Positions 21,120-33,941 are shown, counted from the first letter of the stretch. The stretch: 64,000 nt of DNA from Pleurodeles waltl (GCF_031143425.1 NC_090444.1:1346646323-1346710322); one strand, 5' to 3'. Numbers and translations: made by a program. The notes: a model not told the origin generated them from the sequence alone.

Positions 21120-21395
21120 CTAAGGTATCTGTACAGCCTGCTTCACTTCCTGCAATAGCTGGATCACTGTGTCCTTTTTGTATTTCAGCCTGGCAACCCT
21201 GTATTTTAGGTCTGAAACGTCTTTTAGCATCATCTGCTCAAAGGAGCTAAACTGTGCTGTGGCTGGAGCTGGTGGTAATTCTGACCTACAATGGTGTGCA
21301 CCGTAATCCCTGGCTTGTGTTAGCTTGTCCTTTTTAGTTGGTGCCTCAGGTGTAATGCATAGAACAGACAGTGTTGCAAGAGGAATTATACATGC
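21120..21395 (-). pseudogene. Unidentified ORF end with coiled-coil character
   Basis: The minus strand is open for about 90 codons to a TAG at 21120-21122. It includes PEAPTKKDKLTQARDYG, then FSSFEQMMLKDVSDLKY, then KKDTVIQLLQEVKQ. The heptad-like Leu/Val/Ile spacing suggests a short C-terminal coiled coil. The composition looks like real protein rather than chance. It may be the end of an accessory protein of a DNA transposon, for example the Myb-like protein of Harbinger elements, but I do not recognise it and no start is visible. Confidence 0.35.
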
Positions 21396-21891
21396 AAAAA
21401 TTCATTGCATTTAAATTGGTCAACGTAATGATCCAACTGAGAGCAAATCAGAATAATGTTTTGAAAAATATATCGACAAAGAAAAAATTTAAAACAAATT
21501 GATAGCATATTGTTTTGAATACACACAAATGTCTGTTTATACAAAAAATATATAAACAATAATTTCACGTTTTTATAGATGAGTCAAACTTTCAATGTCT
21601 TTTCAACATATACAATAACATGAATTTAGAGGGATATAGCACTGGCACTTCCTCACTCACAAACCCTTATGTTCCCTATTTAAACTACTCAGGGGTAACA
21701 AAAAGTGCAAAACCCTCCTACCGATCAAGAATAATAATCAAAAGTCCAAGGTGGCATTCATCCTTATCTTCCTACCTGCCAACATTGAACTAGAACACCA
21801 TATGCTGGGTTAATTGTAGTTAGAGAGGACCGATAGTTGACGTTTCGGTCTCGCTTGGCCGCACAGTCCACGGGACCATCATCAAGACTTA

Positions 21892-22938
21892 GGGGGTCAT
21901 TATGACTTCGGCGGTCTTTTGCCAAGCCCACCGAGGGACCGCCGTGCTGAAGACCGCCAGTGGTGGCGTTTTATGCTCGGCGTATTATGACTGCTGGCAG
22001 CCCTCTGTCCTTTTTCGGATGGAGAGCCGCCAGCAGCCATACTGGCGGGCGGCGGGGAAGTGGAGGTTGCTCCACCTCCACCACCACATCAACAGAACAC
22101 CGCCCACTGAATCACGTCCTGTGATTCGGCGTGGCGGTGTTCTGTTGACGGTGTGGTGGCGGCGGAGCAGCCCCCATGGATCCCGTCCCCTCCCAGAGGA
22201 TCAACGGACCAGGTAACTTGATCGTCCGTTAGGGGAGGGGGGCGGGGGTGTTGTGTGTTGTGTGCGTGCATGGGGGTGTGCGTGTGTGTATGTAGAGGGT
22301 GTGTGTGAGTGCGTGTATGCATGCGGGGGTGTTCTGTGCTTGAAAATGAGTGCGTGTATGTCTGTATGGATGTATGTATGGATGTGTGCGTGTATGTCTG
22401 AATGTGGATGTGTGTGCGTATGACTGTGTGTGTGGCTGTTGGCATGTATGTTGATGTGTGTGGAGGTATGTGTGTTGATGGTGTCTGCGTGCATGTCGAG
22501 TGTGTATGTGTAAGGTAATGTTAGGGGTCGGTGGGGAGGGGGGTCCTGCCACCTTTGGGGGTGGCAGGGGTGGTGGGGGGTGTAGGGGAAGGACTCGGGG
22601 TGGGGGTGGGGGGTGGAGGAGACCCCTATCAGTTCCAGGGAAGGAATTCCCTGGCACTGATAGTGCTTACCACCATGGATTTCATGGCGGTTTCAAACCC
22701 CATGAAATCCATGGCAGTCAGCCGGGTCCTGATACCGCCGGCGGTATTGTGACGGCCGCCGGGCTGGAGACCCAAGTCTCCAGCCCAGCGGTCGTCTCCG
22801 CCCTGGCGGTCGGAACGGAGAAGTGGCAGATGACCATGGCGGTAACCGCCATGGTCATAATTCCAAAATGTTTACCGCCAGCCTGTTGCCGGTAAGACCG
22901 CTGCTTCTCCACCGACCACCAGGGTCGTAATGACCCCC
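21892..22938 (+). mobile_element. GC-rich Harbinger-like MITE, diverged long form (copy C3)
   Basis: 1,047 bp with termini gggggtcattatgac and gtcgtaatgaccccc, flanked by TTA (21889-21891 and 22939-22941). It has the same plan as copies C1 and C2: hairpin-rich GGCGG/CCGCC ends and a GT-rich centre at about 22250-22510. It is clearly diverged from them. Open frames inside are compositional artefacts. Confidence 0.85.
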
Positions 22939-22941
22939 TTA

Positions 22942-23304
22942 GTGTCAACAAGGAAGCAAACCTAAAATGCTGGTACAAACCACAAAACATATACATAAGC
23001 CCTAGCTAAAAAATAATTTAAATACTACACTAAAAGCAACATGCCAAACACCATACGTGCATCGCTTGTCCACAATACACCTAGTGAGAAAACACAAAAT
23101 TCACCAACCACAACCCAAGTGAAAAGTAACGCCATAAACCAAACCGTGTCATAGTATTAACGAGAAATTAAGACTGTCTGAACTGTAAGCCCAGCACAAT
23201 ATGTAACTACTGCCACACGTCTTACCAATAACCAATTTCAAGTGAGTCTCTTAAATGCCCTTAAATGCCAAGCCTTGGTAAGTATAGTTCGAAAAAAAAA
23301 CATA
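22942..23304. other. A-rich non-coding stretch
   Basis: AC-rich sequence resembling the 18.6-19.4 kb block. No gene seen. Confidence 0.5.
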
Positions 23305-23787
23305 GGTCCAAATTTACGGTAAAGTGGCGCAGCGCAGTGCTGTGCCAAAAATAGCAGTGCTGCACTGCGCCACTTTAGAAATGCAGATGTGCATCCCTGC
23401 ATTTCCCCCTGCACTGGAACTGAATTAAGCTGCCGAGCGCCAACACAGGCATCCTTGCACCATAGTGCAAGGGTGTCTGAATAGAGGGGTTAGATTGTTT
23501 ATGTGCAGGAAGGCTTTTTCTATGTTGATGCAGAATGCAGCGCTGCCTCAGGTTTCCGACAACTCATAAATCTGAGGCTGTGTAAAAAGCAGTGGGTGTT
23601 GCGTTGGAAGCCCACTGCAACACCCATTGCACGCCCTTCTGCAGAAGGGCCCATATTTACAATAAAGCTTAACGCCACAAAAGAAGTGGTGTTACACCTA
23701 CTTGTAAATATGGAGCAGTGCTAAGCGCCACTGGAGCATCACAAAAAGTGGCGCTCCAGTGGTGCTAGGTGCTCTTAAATATGCCCC
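23305..23787. mobile_element. Hairpin MITE family A, copy 2
   Basis: Begins ggtccaaatttacggtaaag and ends ctcttaaatatgcccc. The interior shares the gcgcagcgcagtgctg start, the caccatagtgcaagggtgtctg segment and the agtggcgctccagtggtgct end with copy 1. It is shortened by internal deletion. Confidence 0.75.
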
Positions 23788-24567
23788 AGAATCTATTAGA
23801 GGTGCTCAAACAGGCGTAATGCACCATTTCCCGGAGGTGACCTTCTCTGAAGATCTCCTACCCATTGCCTTATAGGCCTTTCCTACGAGCCCAGTGTGGC
23901 TGTACTATTCAGCCCAGAGGTAGTGTGCCCTCTTCTGCTCCAGGTTCATGTTGTCTGTGGAAGCAGAATGAAAAACTGGCAGTCTAAAGGTAACTAGGAA
24001 CTGGGTCAATCATCATGAAACCTAATTTCGGTTGCACGCATCACAAGTGGCTAATCCTAAAAATGAACCCAAAGGTTATAGTGAGGATACATACACATAA
24101 TATTTCCCGTCACCAAATTGGTGAACGTCCCCAGGCTTAACAAAATGTGTCCAATGTTATTGCATCATCCTGGTACATCTATGTATGGCCATATGAGTAC
24201 AGTGAAGGATTTGGATAAATGATGTGCTGTAACCCTGGTATGGTACACGTCATAGTTACTGATCATTAGTATCCCTTCTGCATCCTGCAATGGCATGGAT
24301 TCCATTGGCATCAGCCAAACTTAGATGAGCAATGTCTGCAAAGTACATATATTGTGTGATGACATTGGGTACCTGATATGGCAAGGACACGTGTAGGTAT
24401 AAGATCTCAGAATGGAGGGTAGATAGCTAACTCACATCACACAGAGATTTCAGAAACAGCCCCTATATGAACTCATGTAATCCCATGGTGGAGCATGCCA
24501 GGGCTCATTACATGCAGCCAATGTAATAGCTTACACAGCCTAGTGTCTGTCCCTATGTGTCAGATAG
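23788..24567. other. Intron, no feature seen
   Basis: No coding signal or repeat that I recognise. Confidence 0.5.
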
Positions 24568-25364
24568 TGTTGGACCTGGCAGCTCTTGGCGTGGCTTTCC
24601 CTGTCTTTTTGACTTCTGACTTCCTCTTTCGATCCTGTGCCGAACTTCTTTTTTGCTGGCTTTAGGATTCTGGGCACTTTACCACTGCTGACCACTGCTA
24701 AAGTGCAAGAGCTCTCTGTCCAAATTGTATTGGTAATTCGTTTATGCATGATTGGATTGTTAGATTAACTAGTAATTCCCTAGTACAGAGCCCAGTGTGT
24801 GCCTAGGGCCTGTAAATCAAAATTTTGGTGAAGTTGGGTTTCAAATTGGAAGTTTGGAAATGCCACTTTTAGAAAGTGGGCATTTCTTGCTTAACAATTC
24901 TGTGCCTCTGCCTGGCTCTGGAATACACCTCTGGGCCAGGATGACATTTGGGCTCTTTGTGAATTCACTCTAGACAGTCACAAAAAGGAAGCTGAGGTGT
25001 GCCCTGCATAATCTGATGTGTCTTTTTGGACTATAATGGAGGGAGGAGCTAACACTTGCACCTTAATATGCCTGTGCCTGTCCTTACACAAAGCAGTCTC
25101 CAACCTTCTGGAGTGCGTCTGGGGCCAGGGTAGGAAAGGCAGGGTCTTGAGCACTACAAAGACGTTCCTTTGAAGTTTGTCTACTTCAAAGGCAGAAACG
25201 AGTATAAGTGTTGGGCCTCTGAGACAGGCCAGACTGCTCGTGCAAAGCTACCAAGGGAGTGAGAAGGGGGTTATCTTAGCTATGTGGCTCTGTTACGCTG
25301 ACTACAGTGAGGGTCCCTACCTAGACAGGGTTCAAACCACTGCCAACTAGAGACCCCTGCTACA
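24568..25364 (+). mobile_element. Solo LTR of the TGTTAGACCTG family (copy L1)
   Basis: About 797 bp, starting tgttggacctggcagc and ending agagacccctgctaca, so it has TG...CA ends. It is related in opposite orientation to the elements at 34176-37872, 50320-51684 and 52244-54078. Shared segments include the ctagtaattccctagtac and gtgcctagggcctgtaaat blocks, and the end agtgagggtccctac. No internal domain or second LTR is nearby, so it is read as a solo LTR. No target duplication is evident. The superfamily (Gypsy or ERV) is undetermined. Confidence 0.65.
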
Positions 25365-27030
25365 CATCAGCACTCAGCTCATCCATGTGATCGGTGTGTA
25401 CATGCATGCTCTACGTCCCATCTGCCCAGGCATCTTGTAATGTAATTAGCAATTTCTGTTGAAAGTGTGATCCTGGTTGGTACAAATAACGAAGAGTATT
25501 ATGTGCAACACATTCTGAAGGTGGATTGGTCAATGGTATGTTAGATGACTATTCAGACATGCTTCTGGTCAGACACACCTAGGCATTTCAGAAAAGAAGA
25601 CTGTACAAAGGTCTGTTCATGTATCCACTATGGAGTATGATGCACTAAACAACATGAGTGGGGCCTTCAAATGTCTTACCATTTGTGGAATGACACCCGT
25701 GCTTGATACACTTAGGGTCTTATTGACAAGTCCCTCTGTCCTGCCAGAACCTCACTTATAGTGATGGGCCTGTGGTGCATACAGCAGGGCCAGTTTTACT
25801 AGCACACACAAAGCCACCCTGTCTAGCCTTTATGTTCTGCTAAAGAAAGCCCATATAATTCCTGCCCTTACTGTTGTGTCATTCATCCCCTCCTGTGTGG
25901 ACTATCCAAACAAGCTGGACAGAGAATGCAATGTTAGCAACTATGTTAGAATTGTGCATCTGACATCAGTTTGGAAGAGTCTCCATCCCCAACCATGTTC
26001 ACATAAGAATCCACTACAACATGTTTTCACTGATTATGTAATTTTGGTCATTGCTCCTCTGTCAGCCCACCTATCATGTGGGCAATCAAATATTGGCAAT
26101 ACATTCACTCTGACATTTGTCAGATGCAACTGCACAATCGAAAACTCTAATGTAGCTTTCCAAACTAACCTTCATATGATATATGTTTACTGTGTTAGGG
26201 ATGCACATTGAACATGGAATTGCACATAGCAAGCTACATCACACACAATCCTTGCACTACACAATGAGCATTCAAGGTCACACTCATTGGTAACATCCGG
26301 GTCCTTAAAGCTCTCGATCTCACCAATTGTGTATGACTCGGGTGCACCTACCAGACGTAACAGGCTCCATTGCACTGTGATTGTTGAACACATACACTGT
26401 GGGCAAGTGAACCACAGTACATGTGAATAGCAACTGGCCACGTAAGTCTTCAGGTTGTAATGAATCAAAATGCACATTTGACATGCTTAATTACACAATT
26501 TCATGAGGCAGATTGAAGTTGGCATACATTGGATGAGCCACAACATGTATGCGGTGGCCAGATTATTGTACCAGTTGAAAGTCCTCACCTCTCAAAATGT
26601 CCCAAGGGTAGCTGACGTTCTTGGCTCTGGGAGCCCAAAGAACTCAAATATGACATTCTGCAAGGTAGTGATATCCCTGTTCCTTTCTCGTATCTTTACA
26701 TGTCCATAACTCTGCTATATGCATCACACAGTGGCCATCCTTGTTCATTAACTAAGCTGACATAAGTACCTGCCAGTGCAGCATAATGCCAGGGATTTTC
26801 CATACATGTCCTGTGCGGCCCCAAAGATGATATTATGTAAATTTGTATGGAGTGAGGCAAGGCAGTGTAAAGCCCAGTATAGACATGCTCGAAATCTAGG
26901 AGTTATACGTTTACCATTGCAATTACTGTCCCACACAATAGAAAAGAAATGTTTTTCTACATTTTCTCAGGATTCTCTAACAATGTGAAGCATGTAAGGC
27001 CCCATCACTGGGTGCCTACCCAGAAGAGGA
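25365..27030. other. Non-coding stretch, possibly old transposon debris
   Basis: The open frames at 25876-26211 and 26187-26477 have no recognisable domains. The sequence style resembles the 39-43 kb region around the Harbinger relic, but I found no specific match. Confidence 0.4.
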
Positions 27031-27363
27031 GGATTATCAACAGTTATCTTTGTTTTTTTACAGTACTGTGTGCTGCATTATAATGGACACAATGCAAAAG
27101 GCAAACACCTCCATTCAATGTCTTTGTGCAGGAAGGTGTCCCATCCTGTCCAAATACAATTGTGTCAACAATGCACCATGATGCCAGGATGGCTAGGTTT
27201 GCACATGGCAGCCCATTGTGGACCAGCACAGGTGAAAAGGACAGGAAGGCATCATATGTGATAAATATGGCACATTCATGCCCTTTTATTTTGATTTAAG
27301 GCAGCACAGCAAAAACTTTTGTGGTGCTGCCCTGTGCACAAAAGTGGTAAATGTGCCCCATAG
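27031..27363. mobile_element. Family A MITE, degraded copy
   Basis: Shares aggaaggtgtcccatcct, the accatgatgccagg region, aggtgaaaaggacagg and the end gctgccctgtgcacaaaag...aatgtgcccca with other family A copies. The 5' terminus is not clear. Confidence 0.6.
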
Positions 27364-27386
27364 TTTAGTGGGGGCATGACTCTTTT

Positions 27387-28672
27387 TCTTTTTATAACAC
27401 AAACTTTATTGTGTTTTACATTTTACAGTTACATAAGGATGTGCTGCTTGTGATTGAACACAGGTGGTAATAGTGTCACAGAATATGGCCTGAGCTAAGC
27501 TGTAACATAGTATAAAATATACAGTATTGTCCTGAATAGATTAAAAACACAACAGTAAACCCACTATCCCACCCACTCTCCTAACAACAGCCTGAAATAC
27601 ACGTGTATCCTTTGTAGCGACATGGGAGTTTTACCGCATAAAATAGCTATAGGGAACCTGATTTGTTAATTTAAGCAATCTATTCATGTAGACTGTCCCA
27701 ATTACTAAGTAGTCGGAAAATTTTACCTAGGGTCTGGAACCAGTGCAGGCACAACATCCATAAGGTGTAACGTTACAGGTTCTATGGTGGGGCATCGGTC
27801 CAGGTCTAATGTCAGTGGATAAACCTTGTGATGTCCTAGTGAGTGCTATCTCCCTCACTGTCCTGTGTGTTAAGTTTTTCTACGATAGTGTCCCATTCTA
27901 GAGCTATCGGCTGTTTGCAAAATCCTATGTATTCCTCTCAGCAGATTGCCGCACTTTCTGCCAATCCCCACTTTGCCACCTCCTCTCTCTATTGGTGTAT
28001 AGAGGGGAGACATGAGGATTTCCTGTGGCGTGTCGATAAATGTCTGCCCGGTATTAGTGACATGTCCGCAAAGCGGGAGGTTACCTTAGCTGATTTGGGC
28101 CTGGGATACAAGCCCAATATACAATGTGCCAATGTGGGGCAGTGATCACTCCCCGTCAGACTTAACAATGTTAATCCCACCTCGGCCCAGTAAGTCACTA
28201 GGAGAAGGCATGACCACAGCATGTGAACTAGATCTGCACTTGGTGTATGACACCGTGGGCAGGACGCTGAGGCCGATGGAAAGATCAAATTCAATCTATA
28301 TGGCGTGAGGTAGGCTCTGTGGAATATTGAAAACTGAATGACTTTGAAACATGTATTAGGGGAGGTTTGTTTCAGATATTGTAAGGGAAATGACCATTCT
28401 ACATCTGTGAATGCCCTATTAATGTCGATTTCCGATCTATGCTTGAGGCAGTCTAAGGGGATTCCATTATATAACCATTTGATTTGGTGTCTTCCGTGTC
28501 CCATAGTGTGGAGCGCCTGTAGTAGTTCACGTGTTATAGGCCTAATAGCGGCCTATATAGCCAATTATACTAGCATGTGTTAAAAAGTGAGTGTCTGTTA
28601 GACCATGTGCCTGCGTAAACTTGAGGTGGGACATCTCAAGGTGGGACTCGAGGTGGGAGGTGGGACTCCGTA
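27387..28672 (-). mobile_element. 5'-truncated LINE with 17-bp target duplication
   Basis: Flanked by gggggcatgactctttt (27370-27386) and gggggcatgattctttt (28673-28689), which differ at one base, as expected of an aged target duplication made by target-primed reverse transcription. On the minus strand the 3' end carries a polyadenylation-like aataaag next to an A-rich tail (about 27387-27415). The only coding remnant is the very end of the ORF2 protein, so the copy is 5'-truncated. Confidence 0.8.
27989..28504 (-). pseudogene. LINE (L1/Tx1-like) ORF2 C-terminal fragment
   Basis: 171 residues. RAYLTPYRLNLIFPSAS is followed by CPRCHTPSADLVHMLWSC, the Cys-rich CxxC...H...C motif at the C-terminus of L1-clade ORF2 proteins (compare the usual TP-rL pattern followed by CWRC...HifWsC). 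Reverse transcriptase and endonuclease are absent through truncation. It lies within the LINE insertion at 27387-28672. Confidence 0.75.
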
Positions 28673-28689
28673 GGGGGCATGATTCTTTT

Positions 28690-29339
28690 GTGCAAACACT
28701 TATGTGGAGCAGTCCAACTATGAACCCATCTCATTTATAGGCAAATGATACTCAGGAAATTAATCACCAATATGTGTACCTACCAACTTCTCCACTGACT
28801 TCGATGGCAATGTAGCCCAAGAGGTCACGCTCGCAGCTGACCACATCCGCCCGAGCGATATTTTAGTTGGTGGACCATCCGCTCAATTTTGATCATGTGA
28901 AGCATGTGTTTGCACACCTTCTCTCACCTATTCTTCTGCTACTGTGTGGGTAGTCTTGTATCATCCATCCACCACTGGCTATCATGCTTAGCAGATAGTG
29001 TGTCAGAAGCCACAGGAAGCCTCTAAACTCCTGGGCATTCATAGTCTTTGCCCTTCCCTTTCCAGACATTGCCCTTCCCAAATGAGCCCAACACTAATAA
29101 TGAGCCCAACACAACCACAACTACCCCTCAGTAAATGAAACCTCAAAAGACAGACACTCAACAGTACACAGCACGAAAGAATATACCACACATTTACAAG
29201 ACAAAATATAAAACTTAAGGGGCAGTACAGAGACTGCACAAAATATAACACTAGCAATACCATACCAAAACACTCTCCAGCACAGCCAAAATATACACTC
29301 AGCCAAGCACAGACAAAAAGACTGTGAGGCAAAGTGAAA
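28690..29339. other. Non-coding stretch
   Basis: Weak minus-strand open frames (28893-29081, 29039-29332) without recognisable domains. It may belong to an old DNA transposon but I cannot support that. Confidence 0.4.
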
Positions 29340-29799
29340 CTAACTCCTCACTTCCTGGCTTGCAGCATGAAATATCTTTATTCCTCCTCATTTCTTCTTT
29401 TTCTATGTGTGGTTAATTCTGCAGCACAGAAATAATGATGGTGCAAGTGTGCCTGCCTTGGTGTGCAGAAATCCATTGTGCGCCAGAGCAGGGGAAAAGG
29501 ACAGGAATGCGCAGTATCTCATAGATGAAGCACTTCGGATGGATACAACTACCTGTGGGTTCCTCACCTTATGAATTCTCCAGCATTCAATGGAAATGTT
29601 CTTCCTAGCCCCCCCACGTCGACGTCACAATTGCATGGCTCTGCACGCGACTCCGTCTGACGTCATTGTGGCAATAAGAAGTCCTCACCGGTGTGCTGAC
29701 ATCAGGTCCCTTTTTTTCTGCGCCATAGATGCTAACTGTTTATTCCTACCTCTTGCCAGTTACTGTTTCGAGGAATTGTTGTAGAGCATTACAATGTCT

Positions 29800-31835
29800 C
29801 CACTGAAAAAAATCAGGATTTGAGCCTTGTAATGAATACGGGTTCGCATGTCGGTGACGGATTCTCAAGAAAATAGCTTGTGGTGCCTGAGCTCAGACCA
29901 CGACGTGGAGGAGTGCGTGTCCTGCCAGCGCATGAATCTGAAGGCCTTGAAAGAAAGAGAGGCTAAGCTTTTCTTGCCACAAGCTAAGAAGGAGCAGAGA
30001 GGTCACCAAAGATCAAAGGTGAGGGAGACATCATCGCATAGATCTTCGCCGACACAAATCTCAATGTTGTTCTTCCAGAGATCAGTCTTGGTCACCTCCG
30101 AGACGGCACCACATGGCGTGGGAGATCAGCCCTACAGTGTCTCTTCAGTCTCAGAGTCCACAGGCGTCTCAGGTGCCGACTTTGATTGAAATCTCTGAGA
30201 TCCTGGAGAGCCTATGGCTCAGTTTTCTCCTGGGTGTACTCATGATCAGGAGTCGGGTGTCCAAGTATCGGAGTTGGTTCCAACACCTCAGGAGGAGCAA
30301 AGGTTTTCTGCCATCCCGGCTTTGGGATCGGATCCTTCAGCATTCCTCAATGCTATGTTTAGCATATTTAACAGTGTTATGGCCCCTTCTGGTGCATCTG
30401 CTGGTCCCACTGGTCCATAGGCATTAACGGTGGGGTCACCGGCGCCGTACAAGCAGGCTCCATTTGTACCCTTTTTCCCTGGTGAAGGGGCTGGCTCGGC
30501 ACCGATGACTTCACCTCCTCTACCCTGGATGATGGTGTCAACGGCACAGTCAGAGTACATACCAGCACCGGATGGATCCTGATCGAACCACAGTGTCTCA
30601 CCTCCCTCTCCTCCACCAGAGCGTCCTTCTACTTTGAAACCGGTGTTGTCGACGCCGGCTAATTCTCTGTCAATGCTGCATTTAGAGTCTAGGCTGAGGT
30701 CGATAAGGAAGGCCTTGAAACTCTTGGAGGAGCAAGAGTATCAACAACATCTGTTGGAGGAAGGGGAAATTCCTGAGACTTTAGGTGAATTTTAGGGCCT
30801 AGACTCTGCAAGTGGTCTGGATACATCCCCTGAGTGGGATTTCTGATCCCCTGGAGGAGAACTTACAATGGTGGCAGCTTCTTACCACAGTGTGATAAGA
30901 AAGGCTGCTGAGTTTGGGCTTACCATTACCGACATCGGAGATGAAAATAAACATTTTAACTAAGGTGTTGCATCCATTGGCAAGCCTGTGAGCCTTTCCT
31001 CCCTTTTAATGATGCCCTTACTGAGCCCATTTTAGAACTTTAGAGGAAACCTGTCACGACTCCAGTGGTTTTCAGGACTGCGGCTAGGAGATACAGAGTT
31101 GCCCCAGGACAACCGCAGTTTCTGTCACAACATCCAAAGCCTGAGAGCTTGGTGGTGCAAGTCTCTTGTTCTGCACGATCTGCGCCTGGTGCGTTCCCTG
31201 CGACTCCATCTGATAGGGAGCCTAAGTGTATGGAGCAGTACTTCTCCTCAGGCAATATGGCCTTGAAGTCTCCCAATTCTACGTGTGTGCTGGGGAAGTA
31301 TATCCATGTCCTGATGGACTCGGCAAGAGCTGTTGTGCCAAGATTGCCTCAGGATGTGCAGGGGCATTCTGATGATCTCCTGCTGGACAGTCAAGCGGCA
31401 GCAAAGCAGATCATTCAGTCTGGCTTGGGCACTGCTGATTTTGTTGCCAGGGCTTTGGACACTTTTGTAGCAACCAGGAGGCATGCATGGCTCAGAGATT
31501 CTGGCTTTTCCCTGATGTTACAGGCTACGCTGATGGACCTTCCTTTCCATGGTGAGAAGTTATTTGAGACCAAAGCCGACTCAGCTTTGGAACGATTTAA
31601 AGAAAGCAGGGCTACTGCAAAATCTTTGGCAATCCAAGCTTCATCGTCTGCACCCTTTAGGTATTTTCAAAGATTATGGGGTTTTGGCCATGGGTCCTCT
31701 TTTCGTGGAAGGCCACAATCCAACGTTCAGCAGCCTGCCAACCCTCCCTACAGATCTTATAGGGGACGTTGGAGGGTTAGAAGGCGAGGAGCCACTCAGC
31801 AGACTTCTGCTTCTTCCTCTTCCTCACAACATTGA
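29800..31835 (+). pseudogene. DIRS copy 2 Gag, broken
   Basis: Starts near 29793 with the equivalent of the copy 1 N-terminus. LWCLSSDHDVEECVSCQRMN corresponds to its Cys/His block. Frame changes occur around 30110-30200, stop codons follow, and the C-terminal domain (31065-31835, with GEKLFETKADSALERFKESR) is open again. It cannot make a full Gag. Confidence 0.85.
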
Positions 31836-32935
31836 ATCAGGCATACCCTCCTCCTCAGAGGATTCAGGAGATTCAGGCATTGATTCCAATGTTTCAGAAT
31901 GGAGCGGCTGTTCCAGTCCTCAAGGTCCTACGTCGGCTCGGTCTGTTTGCTTCATGCATTCTGTTTGCCACTCATGCACGTTGGCACATGAGGGCTCTCC
32001 AGTGGTGCCTCCGCAAGAAGTGGTTTCAACACAAAGGGGATCTTGAGGAGTCGATAATGATCTCCAGAGTCACTGCAGTGGATCTACAATAGTGGGCTGT
32101 GGATGGCAACCTTTCCCAAGGATGCTGTTTTGTCTACCACCTCCGGTGGCCACAGTCATAGCAGATGCTTTCACTCTAGGGTGGGGAGCTCATCTGGGGG
32201 ACCTGAAGATCAAAGATCATTGGTCTTCAGTGGAATGTTTCACATCAATCTGTTATGATTACGGGCAATACGTCTGGCTCTCAGGCCTTCCTCCTGTCCC
32301 TTTGCGGTCAGTCAGTTCAAGTCTTGACGAACAACACTACCACAATGTGGTACGTCAACAAGTAGGGAGGAGTAGGGTCGTACCTGCTCTGCAGAGAAGC
32401 TCTGCGGCTCTGGTCCTGGGCACAGGACCATCGGATTTGCATAGTAGCAAACCATCTGGCCAGAGTTCTCAACGTACGTGTGGACAGTCTGTCGGCATTT
32501 CTCAGCCAATCATGAGTGGCATCTCCATCCAGACTAGGTTCTTCGCATCTTCCGGGTGTGGGGATTTCCACACATAGACCTGTTTGCCACTCAAGAGAAC
32601 GCACACTGCCTGTCGTTCTGCAGCCTCCAGTATCCGGTGGAGGGGGCATTGGGGGACGCGTTTCAGATGTCATGGTGCGACCAGTTGCTTTATGCATTTC
32701 CCCCATACCTTTGATTCCTCGAGTTCTGAGGAAGATTCGCCGAGATCGGGCTCAAGTCATTTTAATAGCCCCAGATTGGCCAAGAAGGGTGTGGTACACA
32801 GACCTTCTCCAACGCTCACTGTGCCTGCAGCTCCGTCTCCCTTACAGGGTAGACCTCCTCTCGCAGTTGCAGGTTCTACATCCCCAGCTCCAGAGCCTGC
32901 ACCTACATGTCTGGAGATTGAACGGGGCAATCTGA
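31829..32935 (+). pseudogene. DIRS copy 2 RNase H / methyltransferase remnant
   Basis: Joins directly after the gag tail with PPPQRIQEIQALIPMFQ, which in copy 1 lies about 800 bp further on. The YLDD reverse transcriptase core is therefore deleted. The RNase H part (VATVIADAFTLGWGAHLGD at about 32145) and the methyltransferase-like end (LRKIRRDRAQVILIAPDWP at about 32735) are split among frames by small indels. Confidence 0.85.
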
Positions 32936-33941
32936 GTTCTTTTTCTCTCCCTCCAGAAGTGGTGGATGTTATCTTATCGGCCAGGCGACACTCCACCAAG
33001 ATGATCTATGCTGGCAGATGGGCGAAATTTGCTGCTTGGTGTGGAGAGAGACAAACTGATCCCTTGAATGCCCACTTGTCTGATATTTTGCTTTTTGCTG
33101 TTTCCCTGGCACAGGGGGTAGTGAAGTGGCGACAGTGAAGGGCTGTCAGCATTGTCGGCCTTTCTTTGCCTTCCTCATCAGCCTTCCTTATTTAAGTCCC
33201 CTTTAGTTTTTAGTTAACAAGTTTCCTCCTACTCCGTTTATAATGCCTCAGTGGGATTTTAATTTAGTTCTTACTTTTTTAATGTGTTCACCGTTTGAGC
33301 CTATGCATTCTTGCCCATTGAGACTTTTAGTTTTATAAACAGTTTTCCTCACAGCTATTGCATCTGCTAGATGTGTGAGTGAGCTTCAGGCTCTTAGTGT
33401 GAAACCTCCTTTTACAACCTTTCATGCTGACAAGGTGGTGCTGAGAACCTTGGTGACTTTGCATCCTAAATGAGTAACTCCCTTTCATCTGGGACAATCT
33501 ATAACACTCTCGTCCTTTTACCCTCCTCCCCATCCTTCAAAGGAGGAGGAAAGACTGCACCCCTTGGATCCAAGAAGGGCTCTGAGTTTCTACATTGAGA
33601 GGACAAGAGACTTTAGAATTGATGATCAACTCTTTGTTGGATATGTCGGCAAGATGAAGGGCACAGCAGTCCACAAGAGAGCCCTTTCAAGTTGGGTCAT
33701 TCTTTGCATAAAGACTTGTTATTAGCTAGCAAAGAAGGTTCCTCATGAAGGTATTAGGGCCCATTCCACCAGGGATAAGTCTGCCACTTCGGCTTTAGCT
33801 AGATGTGTACTAGTTGTTGATATTTGTAAGGCAGCCACTTGGGCTTCCCTCCACACTTTCGCAAAGCATTATTGCTTAGACTAGGAAGTTAGGAGGGATG
33901 GCCATTTTGCACGTTCTGTTTTGCAGGACTTCTTGGTTTAA
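32584..33941 (+). pseudogene. DIRS copy 2 tyrosine recombinase, broken
   Basis: The N-terminal part (RRHSTKMIYAGRWAKFAAWCG) is open to 33138. Small deletions near 33140-33230 and several stops then follow. The HSTR box region (gcccattccaccaggg, about 33761) and the nucleophile region (aaagcattattgcttag, about 33861) can still be located. The first catalytic Arg block is mutated (SARCVSELQ). Confidence 0.8.

Noticed and set aside
21830..21890. Possible SINE or other repeat around cgtttcggtctcgcttgg
   Set aside because: The motif feels familiar from amphibian repeats, but only one copy lies in the window and no boundaries can be set.
28893..29081. Possible Myb-like Harbinger accessory protein (MSGKGRAKTMNAQEF start)
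   Set aside because: Too short and decayed, without the conserved Trp pattern of a Myb/SANT domain.
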